Shown in pieces: positions 51,101 through 62,331 of a stretch of 64,000 nt of DNA. The translations under genes were made by a program, and so were the position numbers. The notes beneath the pieces are model-generated. The model made no database searches. It was not told the DNA's origin and saw only the letters and a list, made by a program, of their open reading frames with translations. The stretch is from Ignelater luminosus (taxonomy: Eukaryota > Arthropoda > Insecta > Coleoptera > Elateridae): the NCBI GenBank assembly GCA_011009095.1, contig VTPC01090915.1, positions 99,826 through 163,825 on the forward strand. The letters are read 5' to 3'. Each line of letters opens with the position of its first letter. Positions within the stretch are counted from its first letter, which is position 1.

Positions 51101-54100
51101 CGGTTCTCAGTGTACCGCCCATTGACTGATTGTGTTATTTCCATTAAATTTATTGCACCAATTCCAGTACTCGAGTTCCCTGCAGTAACCTATACAGATC
51201 TTTGACTGTATGTGTGTTGAATATACTTGGTTCTGTTTCTGTTGAACTATAAATGATTTGTCTTCCGCATTTCTGGTTCGCTGTTGCACATTCTACACTC
51301 TAGCTCTTCGTAATACAAGTTCATTCTATCTAGGTACCTCTTTACAGGCGCATGTTCTGTAGCTAATTCCTGTTCAATGTGAACAGTCGTTTTGTTTTTC
51401 TTTTTCCGCATAGATCTCCTATACAGTGTGTCCCAAATTCGTGACTCACTATTGGGATCTCGGAAATTGTAAGAGATACGAAGTCGGTTAAATTAGAAAA
51501 ATGTTGACTATTTTGGAGATCATTTTACTTATGCTTTTACTTTTTCAAAAAAGTTCACGGTTTACTAGATATTCGCTAAAACCGAAATTATCTTATTTTT
51601 TCTTAAGTGAAATATCTCAGAAACAAGCAAAGATAGAAAAGAACAACAAAGAGTGTGTTTCAGAGAATTTGCTCCAAAACACAAACAATCATTTTCGCAA
51701 TCGTCTTTTGTTTTACTTCGGTGATGGAATGTATATCCAATTTTTTTAATGGAACTTGATTTCCATATTACTGAATAGCACGCCTTAAATGTTTTTCAGT
51801 GATACATGGTTTGACACAGCTATTCTTTTGTTTTAACGAGTTATGAAGTGAAAATCATTTTTTTCCATAGTGTATCATGACATCTAGCACATAAAGTCGT
51901 GTTTTTTAATCAAAAAAATTCATTTGTTATGCAAACATTGCTAAAACAAAACATCTTAAAAGCGTCTTTCTTTTGTTTCAGCAATTGTTACATAACAAAT
52001 ATAATTTATCTGACAAAAATGATTTTATATGTTTAATGTCATGGCACTCTACGTGGAAAATGCTTTCCACTTCAAAACTTGGTAAAACAAAAGAATACTT
52101 ATGTTAAACCAAAACCAGTTGATTGTGATACCAAGTACAGACACCAAACAAAAGACGATCACAGATCGAGCTCAATAACGATTTTCTCTCCGCTAGAGGC
52201 GCTGTTGATCTAAGTTAAATTTGACAAGTTTAAACATCAATTTATAAGTTTGAGGTTATTAAAATTTAAATTTTTGAAAAAGTAATTATTAATGCCTTGT
52301 TGCGTATTCTTTATTCTTTGCAAAGTTAATAAGAGCAAGTGTATATTTTCTACTACCTGGTCATCTTCATCACTTTTACAATTATTTTTTTTTTAAATTG
52401 CTGTAAAACAGATTTTGTAGGGTTGCGCAACCGTTTCTGAATAAATCGAGTTAACCCAAATAACGTATATCATTGTATGATAAGATCAGAAATACCAGTT
52501 AAAATTTCCGAAAACGCATTATTTATTACTTTTTTCTAAAATTTAAGTTTTAATAACCTCCAACTTATAAACTGACGTTTAGCTTGTCAAATTTAACTTA
52601 GATTAGCAGCGCCTCTAGCGAAGAGAAAATCGTTATTGAGCTCAATTCGCGATTGTTTTTTGTTTGGTGTCGGTATTTTGTATCACAATCAACTGGCTTT
52701 GTGTTAAACCTTATATCACTGAAACGCATTTTAAACGCGCTATTCAGCTGTAAGAAAATCAAGTTGGAGTTTCATTTTAAAAAAATTGCGTTTATGTTTC
52801 GCCACCAAAGTAAAACGAAAGACGATCACGAAACGGATTTTTTTGTGTTAAAGGGTAAATTTTCTAAAAATCACTTTTTACTGTTCTTTTCTCTTTGCTC
52901 GCTTCTGAGAGTTCTCCATTTCAAAGAAAATCTGATAATTTAGTTTTTACGAATATCTAGTAAGCAGTAAACTTTTTTGAAATGAATTGATCTCCAAAAT
53001 AAGCAACATATGTTTCTAATTTAACTGACTTTGTATCTCTTACGATTTTTGAGATCCCCATGGTAAGCCACAAATTTGGGACACACTGTATAGGATTTGC
53101 TGTGTTCTTGTCCTTGTAAAATATACCAGTGTGTTGTATGTTGATCTTTGACCCATTTGCTCACTTGCTCACGGATTGTACGTTTTGTACTGTGTACTTC
53201 AGAGCTGCTTGACTATCTATGAGTATTTGGATCTTTTGTTATACCAAAACTTTCTATTGCTTTTTGGTCACATCGCAGGATAGCATATACTCCCCGCCTG
53301 GAAGTCTTAACGAAAGTCTAGTTTGTTGTGAACTTCTGTCCCAGATCCTGTTTGAGTCTTAGACTCGTCTGTACACCAGATTTGCCCTCTGGAGGTTAAT
53401 TTGGAGCTTTTTTGTTTGAATTCCCTTTGCCCTTAATGTAAAAATCTTGAAGAGGGTATCAGAATTACTGAGCTTTAGGCGTTCTTTTTCCGTTTATTTT
53501 TAGTCCAGGTTTAGGATTTTTGTATTTGTTTCCTAACTGTACTATTGTCATTATCTATTAGCTGTAAGACTTGAATAGATATTTAAAAAAACACTCTTAA
53601 ACATGACGTAATAAAGTTAAAACATCTTGAGTTACGTTTTCTTACTTATTTACTTTTCTTTTGTACATACATAAAATATTTAATTTCGATACGTAACATG
53701 TAACTTGAAACCTAAGACTATTATATAGCTCGGTACATTAATACTTGATTCCCATCTGCCTATTTCTTTACTAAACAGAATTAATTTTACTATTAGTTAG
53801 TTAGGAAATAATGTCTTATGCAGAATTCTGCTTTGCTTTGTAATCGTGCTTGATTATTTGTAATACTAAAAACTTGTAACATAACTCATTGAATTCCTTA
53901 GTGTAATACAGTGGATTTCACACCCTTCTTTTACTATTAGTACTAGTCGAAACCTCTAAACATTTGTTTTAGTTTAGTGTTGCGTTGCGGCCGTAGGTAA
54001 TATAAAGCGTAGTTAGATTTTGGTAGCCTTTACTAATTATGCAGTTGGATCTTCTGTTCTACTCCACATTGTGCAAGTTTTTTCTCAGAGATCTACTTTT

Positions 54101-56218
54101 ACTCCGTTTCTTCTTCCTTTATTTGCTTCTATTTTTCTAGGGCTTCAAGTTGACCACCTTTATAATAACTTCTTTCACATCTACGATCAACTCACAGACC
54201 TATTGAAATTACTGCCCATCTTGACGCAAGTATAAAATTAGAAGCATGCCAAATCTCGTTTAATTACTAAGTAATTACTCATTTGATGGCAAGTATTTGT
54301 GCCGTATAAAGAAAGTTCTAACTGGAAACCTGCTCTACAAGACTCTTTGGGTAGGAGATACTCAGAACGAGTCCAAAGTCTTGTGACCTGATGCTATTAT
54401 TACCAGCTAAAAGGCTTACAATTTACCAGTGGTGCTTATTTCTTGCTTCAGTCTGAGAATCATATTTAGCATTAAAATCTAGCAAAATTCAGAAAATTCG
54501 ATTAAAAGAGTTTGGCATATAAGCAATTAAGCAAGCTATCTATAATTTCTCAGTTTTGACTAATCTAAGGATAGTCAAGTCACTGGGACCACCAAAGATT
54601 GTTGGGATATTCAGTCGCCCGATTTACTGATTTGTTTGTTGATTAGATAAAAATGCGTCCGGTCGTGAACTAAATATGCTTAGGGTATCTCAGTTTGAAA
54701 TGTGTGAAGTTGATGAGATTTTTCTGCTGCTGGCCAATATACAATTTCAGTCTTTCTCTAGAATTTTATATTTTGTTCATCTTGTTCATTTCAACCATAT
54801 CCAGTATCTGTGTACCTATTTAGTACAGTTTTCAGTTTGTTTCAAGTAAAACAATTTCTTATCATATAAATGAAAACAATTGAAGTATAAAGCACGAACG
54901 TATAATAGAGTTATAAAATGTTACCAGATACACACCGGGCCGGATATTTCTATCTCGTGCATGAATACATTTTTCTGTATAAATTTCTAAGCATTCTAGG
55001 AATATTAAATTTATATTTTTAGCTGTTAATTACTCTTCCTGTGTGTAATAACCTGAAGTATGAGTAATAGAAAACCTTCCAAATAATTATATGATCATTT
55101 TCCGTTTAGTTTTCGTTTGGCACTTTCGATTATGTTATTTACATCGACCGCTACTGAATAAATTTCATTATCGTTTCTTAACCACAAAAATTCATATTTT
55201 TCTCGTTATGAATACATTAAAATGCATGGTGGGTGTATCTTAATACTTATATAAAAGACATTATGATATCTCTGTACATTACAAAGATTATCATACCTGT
55301 TTGTAACTGCACGGTAGTAACAACGTTAAAAGTGTAAAATAAAAAATAAGCACGTTTCTTGAGTAAAATAGGTCAAATTTGTTAAATAATCTAGACATGT
55401 GCAACGTTGCATATTCAGCATTTTAAATTTATAATTAAAATTGCATAATGGTTTTAATTAAAACTCGACAATACCGTTTTAGCATAGGAAAGATTTTCAT
55501 GGTGTAATCATTGTTATCTCACAAAGGCCAAGATAAAAGTACTAATTTAAAACAGTCATGATCTGTTTGAATTTTATTAATAAAATAAATAAAAATTTAA
55601 TTTTTTCTTTCAGACTACCTTCATGATATTCGCTACGTTCGAAAAGATGGTGGTGGTAGCGGTGGTTCAGTGAAAGAAGAGGATTTGCGTGGTATGTTTC
55701 TTCTATTTCTGATTGTTACTTTTGCATTAATTTATGTTTTATATAATTGCAGCCTCTGTACAAAGATTGCAATCTATGGTTACGGTGGCATTAACATTAA
55801 CGTGTATCACTCTTCTAACTCTAATTGTGGTGATCACAATACTGATATGTAAATGGAAGAACGATAATAACATCACACTTGCTAGTCTACGTAGTAAATT
55901 CTGTTCTAAAGTTTGTATTAACGTGTGATAACCTAAAGCATTACTATTATTATGAATATTATTATTTAATTTTAGAAGTCAAATGACAATAAATCTTCTG
56001 GGAATGGAGTTACAGTAACAGCCCAAGTGAGTGGAAAGCCCGATCTACGACTTGAAATGCCCACAACAGGTACTCAATCGGAAAATAGTCCAGCTACATT
56101 AACCACAACTATTAGTCGACGACCAGCAGAAGATAGCGCGCTTGATTACGCTTACGATAATCATGCTATGTCCAGCTCACCTAGTCCTAATTCGAAACCA
56201 CACGAAAGTAATTTTTGA
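41972..56218 (+). CDS. grnd: Grindelwald-type TNF receptor (four exons)
   Basis: Exons 41972-42194, 55614-55691, 55753-55910 and 55976-56218 join in phase to 233 codons, close to the length of Drosophila Grindelwald (about 240). The protein has a signal peptide (residues 1-23), then one cysteine-rich domain with eight Cys (32, 37, 43, 50, 53, 57, 69, 73) around CKPCSDICNERHHNYQAS. A Gly/Ser stretch follows, then one membrane span (about 110-132, basic KWK after it) and an unstructured Ser/Pro/Thr-rich cytoplasmic tail ending HESNF. Grindelwald binds the TNF Eiger at the cell surface and drives JNK signalling and apoptosis. The last two introns are very short (61 and 65 nt); the first is 13.4 kb. 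There is no internal stop. Start: ATG at 41972 opens the signal peptide and no earlier in-frame ATG exists. Confidence 0.9.
43385..43484. repeat. Hairpin-forming inverted repeat (39-bp arms)
   Basis: Arms 43385-43423 and 43446-43484 are reverse complements at 36 of 39 positions and are separated by 22 bases. Each contains CAAGTTGACA/TGTCAACTTG. It could be a very short foldback MITE or, if transcribed with grnd, a pre-miRNA-like hairpin. Confidence 0.8.
44140..44330. repeat. Pair of diverged direct repeats
   Basis: TTTTTTTGATGTAGAGTACGA near 44141 recurs in diverged form near 44267 (TTTTTGATGTAGAATCCAAA), each followed by an A/T-rich AAATTTnAAA segment. It resembles debris of a dispersed repeat; the family is unknown. 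Confidence 0.35.
51422..53090. mobile_element. Long-TIR DNA element (family A), copy 2, with nested insertion
   Basis: Termini are TACAGTGTGTCCCAAATT at 51422 and its reverse complement ending at 53090. TA at 51420-51421 and 53091-53092 gives the Tc1/mariner-type target duplication. Long TIRs and interior match the copy at 11268-12170. The excess length comes from the family B element at 52110-52701. It inserted into the LINE on the - strand. No transposase frame is seen. Confidence 0.85.
52110..52701. mobile_element. hAT-like non-autonomous element (family B), copy 2
   Basis: The left end CAAAACCAGTTGATTGTGAT and the reverse complement of the right end (CAAAGCCAGTTGATTGTGAT) differ at one base. 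Both sides carry the identical 8-mer TGTTAAAC (52102-52109 and 52702-52709). The other family A copy has the uninterrupted site TGTTAAACC at about 11769, which confirms the insertion. Arms are over 100 bp and the interior is non-coding. Confidence 0.9.
55614..55691 (+). CDS. grnd: grnd exon 2: juxta-domain linker
   Basis: 26 codons in phase 1-1. DYLHDIRYVRKD continues the cysteine-rich domain boundary, followed by GGGSGGSVKEEDLR. Acceptor tttctttcag, donor GTATGT at 55692. Confidence 0.88.
55753..55910 (+). CDS. grnd: grnd exon 3: transmembrane segment
   Basis: Follows a 61-nt intron. Encodes MVTVALTLTCITLLTLIVVI and onward to the stop-transfer residues CKWK. The donor GTTTGT at 55911 keeps phase 0 with exon 4; a nearer donor at 55894 would break the frame, which is why I chose 55910. 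Confidence 0.82.
55976..56218 (+). CDS. grnd: grnd exon 4: cytoplasmic tail
   Basis: Acceptor ttttag at 55975 after a 65-nt intron; an alternative AG at 55977-55978 would drop one Lys. The tail is polar, low in hydrophobics, with SRRPAEDSALDYAYDNHA. TGA stop at 56216-56218. Confidence 0.85.
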   Translation, partial: KSNDNKSSGNGVTVTAQVSGKPDLRLEMPTTGTQSENSPATLTTTISRRPAEDSALDYAYDNHAMSSSPSPNSKPHESNF

Positions 56219-59200
56219 TTAACTATAAGTAAACTAAAGAGCATGGGGATGATTTGTAAGTTCTTTTTCAATTTTCTGCTTTGACAGTGATTTCGTGTTA
56301 GCTTATCAAAAGTCTACTAGGTTTGTTTTGACATTCAACTATAATAAATCTTTTTAAGTGTGAATTTGGTTTTGAATCCATTATCTTTCGATATTGCATG
56401 AAGTATTTAAGTTAACATGAAATTTTCCTAAATTCTTCTAGTCACGTAACTTTTGGTCAAGCTGTGCCATTTTCAAAAAAAAACTGTATGTGACAATAGA
56501 TTTCATCCGATATTCCAATGTAAATTTTAAATAATGTCTGTTGAAGCTTTAAATGCTTTATGAATTTACGAAAATTCGATTTTCGTAGTTGTTTTGCTAT
56601 AAGCTATTTTATAGTTATTAGAGACTTACTTAATTAGTATAGTAAACTGTTAATAGTAATAAACTGAAAATGGACAGTGGCGAAACTACTAGATAATCTC
56701 CAAAATTCTTAGTGAACATCTTCTAATAGTATCTGATTGAGACAGTGGCGTAGGTACTATTACTAATTCAGTATTACATTAAGTTTAGCTTTTATATTAG
56801 TAACCATTTTTTGCTACAATCCATGGTCAGTACACGTAATATGGTATTTTAGAATATTACGTCTAATAATAATTTGTTAGCACCTAATTATTTAGGTAGG
56901 ATAAAAATACAATACTAGCCGCGTTACGCACAATTTATTATTTTATAAATAACTTCTAAGCATAAACTGGATTAATTGACAGGCATTTCTGATTTTTCTG
57001 TTTTTCTTCAGATCTGAGTTTTGGACACAGTTTTTACTATTAATAAGAATACACCTTTTATTTTTCTGGGTGCTATCAAGATTGTGCTAATATTTCAAAC
57101 GCAAAGAATTAAGATTTCCTCTTTAGCTCTGACATAAAAATCCAAAAGTTATTCTTTCTGGTCATATCCATTTCTTCATTGGAGTGGTTTACATAAAATT
57201 CTAACAATTGAGGCAAGATGTGCCTCCAAAATCACGTCCCCATATGTTCACGTTTGTTGTTTCTTTCGATTTTTGATTTTCATCATGCCAACAAGAATTG
57301 TTGATTGTCAGTAGTTGTCGGAACCTACATATGTTTGAAATAGTGAAATTAATTTGTTATTTCTACTGTGTTGAAAGGTGAAGTCAACTGTGGGCTATCA
57401 CACAATTCACACACTCCTCATGAGACATTTCTAAAGTTGCCCAATATAAAATGTCTAATTTTTCTTTTCTTTCATAACTTGTTATAGGTATATAGAAATC
57501 TCGAACTATGCAGTTAGGTGTGAGGCATGAAATGATTGCAACAACGCTTCTTCTGCCCTTGTGGTTTGACCCATAGCCATAGACTAACCTACCTATTTTG
57601 TCAACCAACATTAGTTTATCCCTGAGTAAATCGCACAGGTAGTAAGTAATTTCAAGTATTTTATACTTACAGCGTTGGGAAAATGTATCAATTCAATTGA
57701 GTAAATCTAATGATTTAGACTTTCTGTTTCTCACTTTTTGCTGAACTTTGCAAAGCTTTACACTTCATAAAAACATCAAAAAAATAGAAAATAAAATGTA
57801 TTTAGTCAAAGAAAAAGAACAGCAAAATATCCTGAACTTACGTATACAATTAAATAATCTTTAATTATAAAAAAAATGTAAGACTATAAGTGTATGTAGC
57901 ATTAAATTAGAAAGAAAGGGATTAACAACAATAATCTCAAGTTGGCTGTGTCCTTCCTCTGCAGTACAAAAGGCTACAGTCTTCCAAGACGATTTTTCTT
58001 GTTGATCACGTAGTGAGTAGTTTTATTGGTAGAAATAGTTTACTATTATAGTGGAACTTTTCCATCCATACGTTACATTCCATGTAGACTAAGGTAGATA
58101 TACTTTTGTAAGTGTGCTTAATTTTTACTTAGTGAATAAGGCCCTTCTTCGGCAGCGATGAGAATTAATTAGTGATAATATGTGATCTAGGTTAGTTAAT
58201 AACTAATAACTAGATTGAAATGCTTGTCTTCCAAAATATTCGTACTTATAATTAACATTCAATTTATTAACTCTTATACTTAAGATTTAAGAATTTTTTG
58301 TGTATTATACTGCATTAATTAACGTGCAATGCAATATTATTTTTAAGAAAATTTTGCAAGGTTGGTATAAAAATTTTACGTCTAAATGTTAAAAGTTGAT
58401 ACTATAATTCATAAAGTTTAAATTTGAATCTTTTAATACAACTTTTCCAAAATAATTAATTCGCAATTAATCTACCAGCTATAATACTGACTGAGGTAGT
58501 TACGGAAATAAAAAAGAAATTCCTCGTTTAGTTGTTTTATTTAATAAGTTTAGTTTATATTTAGTATGTAGATGTTTTTTGTTTTGTTTTTTATTTTGTG
58601 TTTCATTTTTTTAATTAAGAGATCTTTCTAGAATCTCTTAAAATGTGCAAGGAATCCGTCCATGTTTAGATGTAGCGGCATTTTATAATGCCTTTGTGCT
58701 TGTTTAAGTTCTAGTTAGGTATTTTAAACTCGTTTGTTTAGTATTGCTTTTTATTTTGTTTTAACTTGTACCGTTTCAAGATAACCTATTTTATATGTAG
58801 TTTTATTTTTAATTTTGTTTTAGAAAAATAAATCTATTCAATATTGTAACCTATGATTTATTATTATTAGTTATTGAATCAGATACGCTTTAGCTCTAAT
58901 TTAGTTTATATAAATAATAACCTGCGGTACATATTTACTTAAATTATAATAATTTGAGAAATTTGAGATTATTTTAGTATTATAATGTTATATATTAGTT
59001 TATTTGTAAAGCCTGAAAGCAAATAACACACCTGAAATAATGATCATCACAAGTCTTGGTTGTGGATATCTTCATTATGTTTATTAATATGTAATGTTTT
59101 GTAGTTGTCACAAGCGATAATTTTAAAAATTGTAAAAAGTTTTTATACTTGATAATTACTTATGCATTATGATATATGTAGTACTTAATAATTGTAACAA

Positions 59201-59480
59201 TAAATTTTTCATATTGTTCTTTCAGAATTGTGTCTTTTCTTTATCTATGTGGCACTTTACACAGATGAGAAGACCAAAACCTTATTAGTAACAAATTATA
59301 GAGTAATAAAACCGGATGTATCTCTGATGTTATTGGCACATACATAATTCAGAATCTTATAGCGTTTTCCACTAAAATAATCAATAATGAACCACTAAAT
59401 ACCACAAAACAGTTTTATTAAATTTCAAAGGACAAACATATGATGGAAACTCAGCAAGTCAACAGTTCTCCACCTTTGGA
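56219..59480 (+). other. grnd 3' UTR/3' flank
   Basis: AT-rich with several AATAAA hexamers (for example near 56343, 58827 and 59200), so the 3' end could be short or about 3 kb long. A - strand frame of about 105 codons (57384-57700) stays open but has no known motif. Nothing else is recognisable. Confidence 0.4.
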
Positions 59481-59484
59481 TGAA

Positions 59485-59640
59485 TTATAACGCTTGCGAA
59501 TAACGAAACCGCGAATAAACAATGTCATGTTCCTTCTGAGCTTCATCTAGTCGATTTATTCTTTTATTACTCATCTCTAAACATTGATGAAGTTTAATAC
59601 TTATATGACCCGCAAAACCTAGATAAAGAATTGCAACTTA
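59485..59640 (-). pseudogene. Phospholipase-A2-like domain relic (viral or transposon origin)
   Basis: The - strand frame holds NRLDEAQKEHDIVYSRF, with the His-Asp pair of the PLA2 active site in a context like that of the PLA2 domains of densovirus capsid proteins and of related insect mobile or virus-derived genes. Just upstream, a neighbouring frame shows RFCG, where the calcium-loop Cys-Gly would be expected, and a frameshift separates the two. A stop follows 14 codons after the His-Asp pair. The fragment is too short and broken to be active. Identity rests on motif recognition only. Confidence 0.5.
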
Positions 59641-60064
59641 AATGACAAACTTATAGAGCATTATAATTTTTGTATTTTGTTAATTTAATAAATTTTTAAG
59701 TCTAATTCTGAACATACAGCATATTAATAAAATAAAATAAAAAGAAATTAAACAGAGTCCCGCACAGTAAATAATACCTAATGGATATCCAATATCAGAT
59801 ATATCTGTACTACAATGACCAGGTCGATTTAATACTTTAGACTAATATTCTATTAGATGGCGCCTTATTTCTTCCTTTTAATAATAGTTACTTAATGTTG
59901 ATTGTATATAGCCGACCAAGAAGTATATAAGCATTGACAATTGTTATCCTTCACCAATGAGTTCACATCAATGAAGAAACCATCGCTGAAAGTATGATAG
60001 TAGGTGCTTACATAATTTTCAGTTTTGGGACAGGGCTACATGTCCTGATTTATATCTAAATAAA

Positions 60065-60560
60065 TACAGTGTCCCGAAATAACACCGACAACGATTAACC
60101 ACTGATTCTGGTCCATCGAAAAAAAGTTAGGCAAAAAGTTTTTCGTTTTTGAGTTATAAGCTGCCAAAGTCAACACAATCTTTTCTTAATTTCTTAACTG
60201 TGTCTGACTGAATCTATCGATCGTAATTAAATTTGGTATGTTGGCTTGTAGAGTGATCTTTTTCCTGAAATATCGATGAAATTAATAATTCGGAACACAT
60301 AGTTTTACACGCACACCTCTTTTTGAAGGCCTAGAACTGCTCCTATGTTTTTTTTAATTTGAGCACTATTATATTTAAAAGTTCACTGTTTCTTCAAGAA
60401 AATTCACGTCTTGCATAGTAGATACAAAAAGTAATGATATTGGCACTGGCCACTTCCTGGAGGGTCGGCAGCTACCGGCGTTGAGGGTAGCTTTTTAAAA
60501 AGCGCTTTTGCTAAGGTACTAGCTAGGCGAGACAGAGACCAAAATCTTTTGTAAAAAAAC
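60065..60560. repeat. Transposon end, TACAGTGTCCCGAAAT type
   Basis: TACAGTGTCCCGAAATAAC begins at 60065, next to AA/TA-rich sequence, and looks like the terminal repeat of a TA-inserting element. No matching opposite end was found before the window's end, so the copy is partial and its right limit is a guess. The rest of this stretch is non-coding. Confidence 0.35.
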
Positions 60561-60825
60561 ATTTGTAACTGAAAGTGGGAATGAAATTTTTACGTCAAAG
60601 TATGCCTCGATTAAACAGAATATCAACATGTGCAAGCGTTTTAAAGATGGAGGAGTGTAACACGGCTAGCACTTAATCCTTGCACTGTAGGTGTTTCAAA
60701 TTCGAGCTTAAGCAACGGAATCTCGCTTATTATAACAGATAGAGTATAGGTTTAAATTTAGTACGTTTGCTAAATATTATGCTGATTTATAAACTAAAAG
60801 AAAAGAAAAAAGTTAATCTCTAGTA

Positions 60826-61800
60826 ACCCCCAAGAAATCCCAGAGCATGCATACTTTTAAACGATGGAATGTTGGCTTTAACAGATCTAGAAATCATAGG
60901 ACTCTGGCAGCTACTAAAATTGAAACAGTGAATGCAGGAGGACTGGTATGACGATACACAAAATTCAACACCGTGGGACATGGAAAAACTAGAAGCAGAA
61001 TGCAGTGTAGACAAAGGCGCCCGCAAGATTTTTTCCAGGGGGGGGGGGGCAAAATAAAGATTGTCGTTCAATTCCATATTTGCGGACAGCATAAAATTAT
61101 TTTTTGTATACATTTAATTGTTTTTGCAAGTCAAGGGGGGGCAAATGACCCCCCTTACTCCCCTCCGGGCGCCCTTGAGTGCATTATATTTTTTATAATA
61201 AATTACGTGCAAGAGGCAGAAAGTTATCGGCGTCACTGTAGCTACCACTTACACTAATAGTAATAATCCAAAATCTGATGAAGAAAATTGTTCTGATCAC
61301 AGACACGTTCGCTTTGATGTAACAAAACTTCAAAAAGAGAGGATGACCAATAACAACCCCAGAAGAAATGATAGGGAGTCTTTCAAGATAGGACAGATAT
61401 GGTCTTAAAATTGCTGTAGAGCAAACGGAGGCCATTATTACAGCCTGCAACTAAAACTATCCCCAAATAGAAGGAGACGTAACTAACAGAATTGATTGAA
61501 ACGAGAGCCAATCTAAAAACAAAATCAGTACGCAAACTGTTCAACAGGGCAAGAACATTAGGAATGTAGAGCGCATATAGGGAAGCGCTGGCTGCGTAGA
61601 AGAAGGACATAAAGGGATAAGGGTAGACCTAGAGAAGGCACTGTGAGGAGGTCGATAGTACAGATTGTGCCACACTCCAACTGGTACTCTTAGAAATGAA
61701 TCGGAAAGCCATTATAACTTTGAAAGTTCAAACAGGTGATTACACAAAAACAGAATACGAGACAATGGCGGCGTTACTAAGGGTTCACTTTCCAATTTAA
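60826..61800 (+). mobile_element. Decayed LINE (endonuclease and linker region)
   Basis: The + strand shows RNPRACILLNDGMLALTDLE at the start, the RACIL segment of the endonuclease of Jockey/R1-type LINEs. WYDDTQNSTPWDMEKLEAEC follows. After the MITE at 61013-61176 comes SDEENCSDHRHVRFDVTKLQ, the conserved SDH motif near the endonuclease C-terminus. The linker then gives SVRKLFNRARTLG and AYREALAA and ends with TMAALLRVHFP. Stops and frameshifts are frequent, part of the endonuclease is missing, and no reverse transcriptase follows. Confidence 0.75.
61013..61176. mobile_element. 164-bp MITE with GGCGCCCG ends
   Basis: Ends AAAGGCGCCCG (61013) and CGGGCGCCCTT (61176) are inverted repeats with one mismatch. 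Inside, a run of 12 or more G and a matching C-rich segment near the other end extend the pairing. It sits inside the LINE relic, so it is younger than that LINE. No clear target duplication was seen. Confidence 0.7.
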
Positions 61801-62258
61801 GGATTAAATTAATTAGGTATAGTCACCCTTGATAAATATTAACGTAATATTACAAAATTCATTTAATATTTTATAGGCCTCATAGACTATACAGTATTAC
61901 CAACGATATTACAGTTCAAACACATCTCGAACCTCGGGGCACGACCAACAAACCAACCTAACATCTTTGAGTTAGCTTTTATTAAATAGTTACCCAACAA
62001 CAAACAAACGATTCCTGGGACTGTTACTGTTTCTAGACTCAATCAACTAATAAGATTTTTTTGTCACATTTCCAATGAAAAACCCAGAACTGGCAACAGT
62101 GTACTGAAATTGGATGACGTTTCAATTTTTTCTCAAACGTTTCTCTATCTCTTTTGTTGTTATCTAAAAAAGATAATTCTTTGGCCAAACAAATATTTCT
62201 ACTTCTATTAGTTACATAATCGGTTTGTACTAAGTAAGCTAAGGCTGCTGAACTAAAA

Positions 62259-62331
62259 ATGATTGGTAGTGAAGACTGCATAATGCCATTTTCACTTCTA
62301 ATCTGCAAAGAACCCCATTCTTCATCAGATG
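62259..62331 (+). CDS. Zinc-finger gene exon 1 (tentative)
   Basis: 73 nt encoding about 24 residues (MIGSEDCIMPF...). Supported by the strong GTGAGT donor and correct phase into exon 2. An additional upstream exon cannot be excluded. Confidence 0.5.

Larger units (their letters stand above)
51000..53420 (-). mobile_element. Decayed LINE (RNase H and 3' region), split by a DNA transposon
   Basis: On the - strand, 53100-53400 encodes WCTDESKTQTGSGTEVH and then ILIDSQAALKYTVQNVQSVS. These are the first Asp block and the DSQAAL block of an RNase H domain as found in Jockey/R1-group LINEs. Left of the insertion at 51422-53090, the same strand shows ECRMCNSEPE, like the C-terminal CRxCGxxEE motif, and SKDLYRLLQGTRVLELV, a typical tail. 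Several frameshifts and stops are present. The reverse-transcriptase part should lie at higher coordinates but I could not recognise it. Confidence 0.65.
42195..55613 (+). other. grnd intron 1, 13.4 kb
   Basis: The hairpin repeat (43385-43484), a pair of diverged direct repeats near 44140-44330 (TTTTTGATGTAGAnT then TCAAAATTTC-like), and the LINE/family A/family B nest (about 51.0-53.4 kb) lie here. Frames at 43519-43931, 44256-44700, 45332-45517, 46540-46746 and 54020-54235 carry no motif I recognise. The remainder is AT-rich without visible features. Confidence 0.6.

Noticed and set aside
62039..62308. 89-codon - strand frame overlapping zinc-finger exon 1
   Set aside because: No recognised motif, and it overlaps the better-supported + strand exon.
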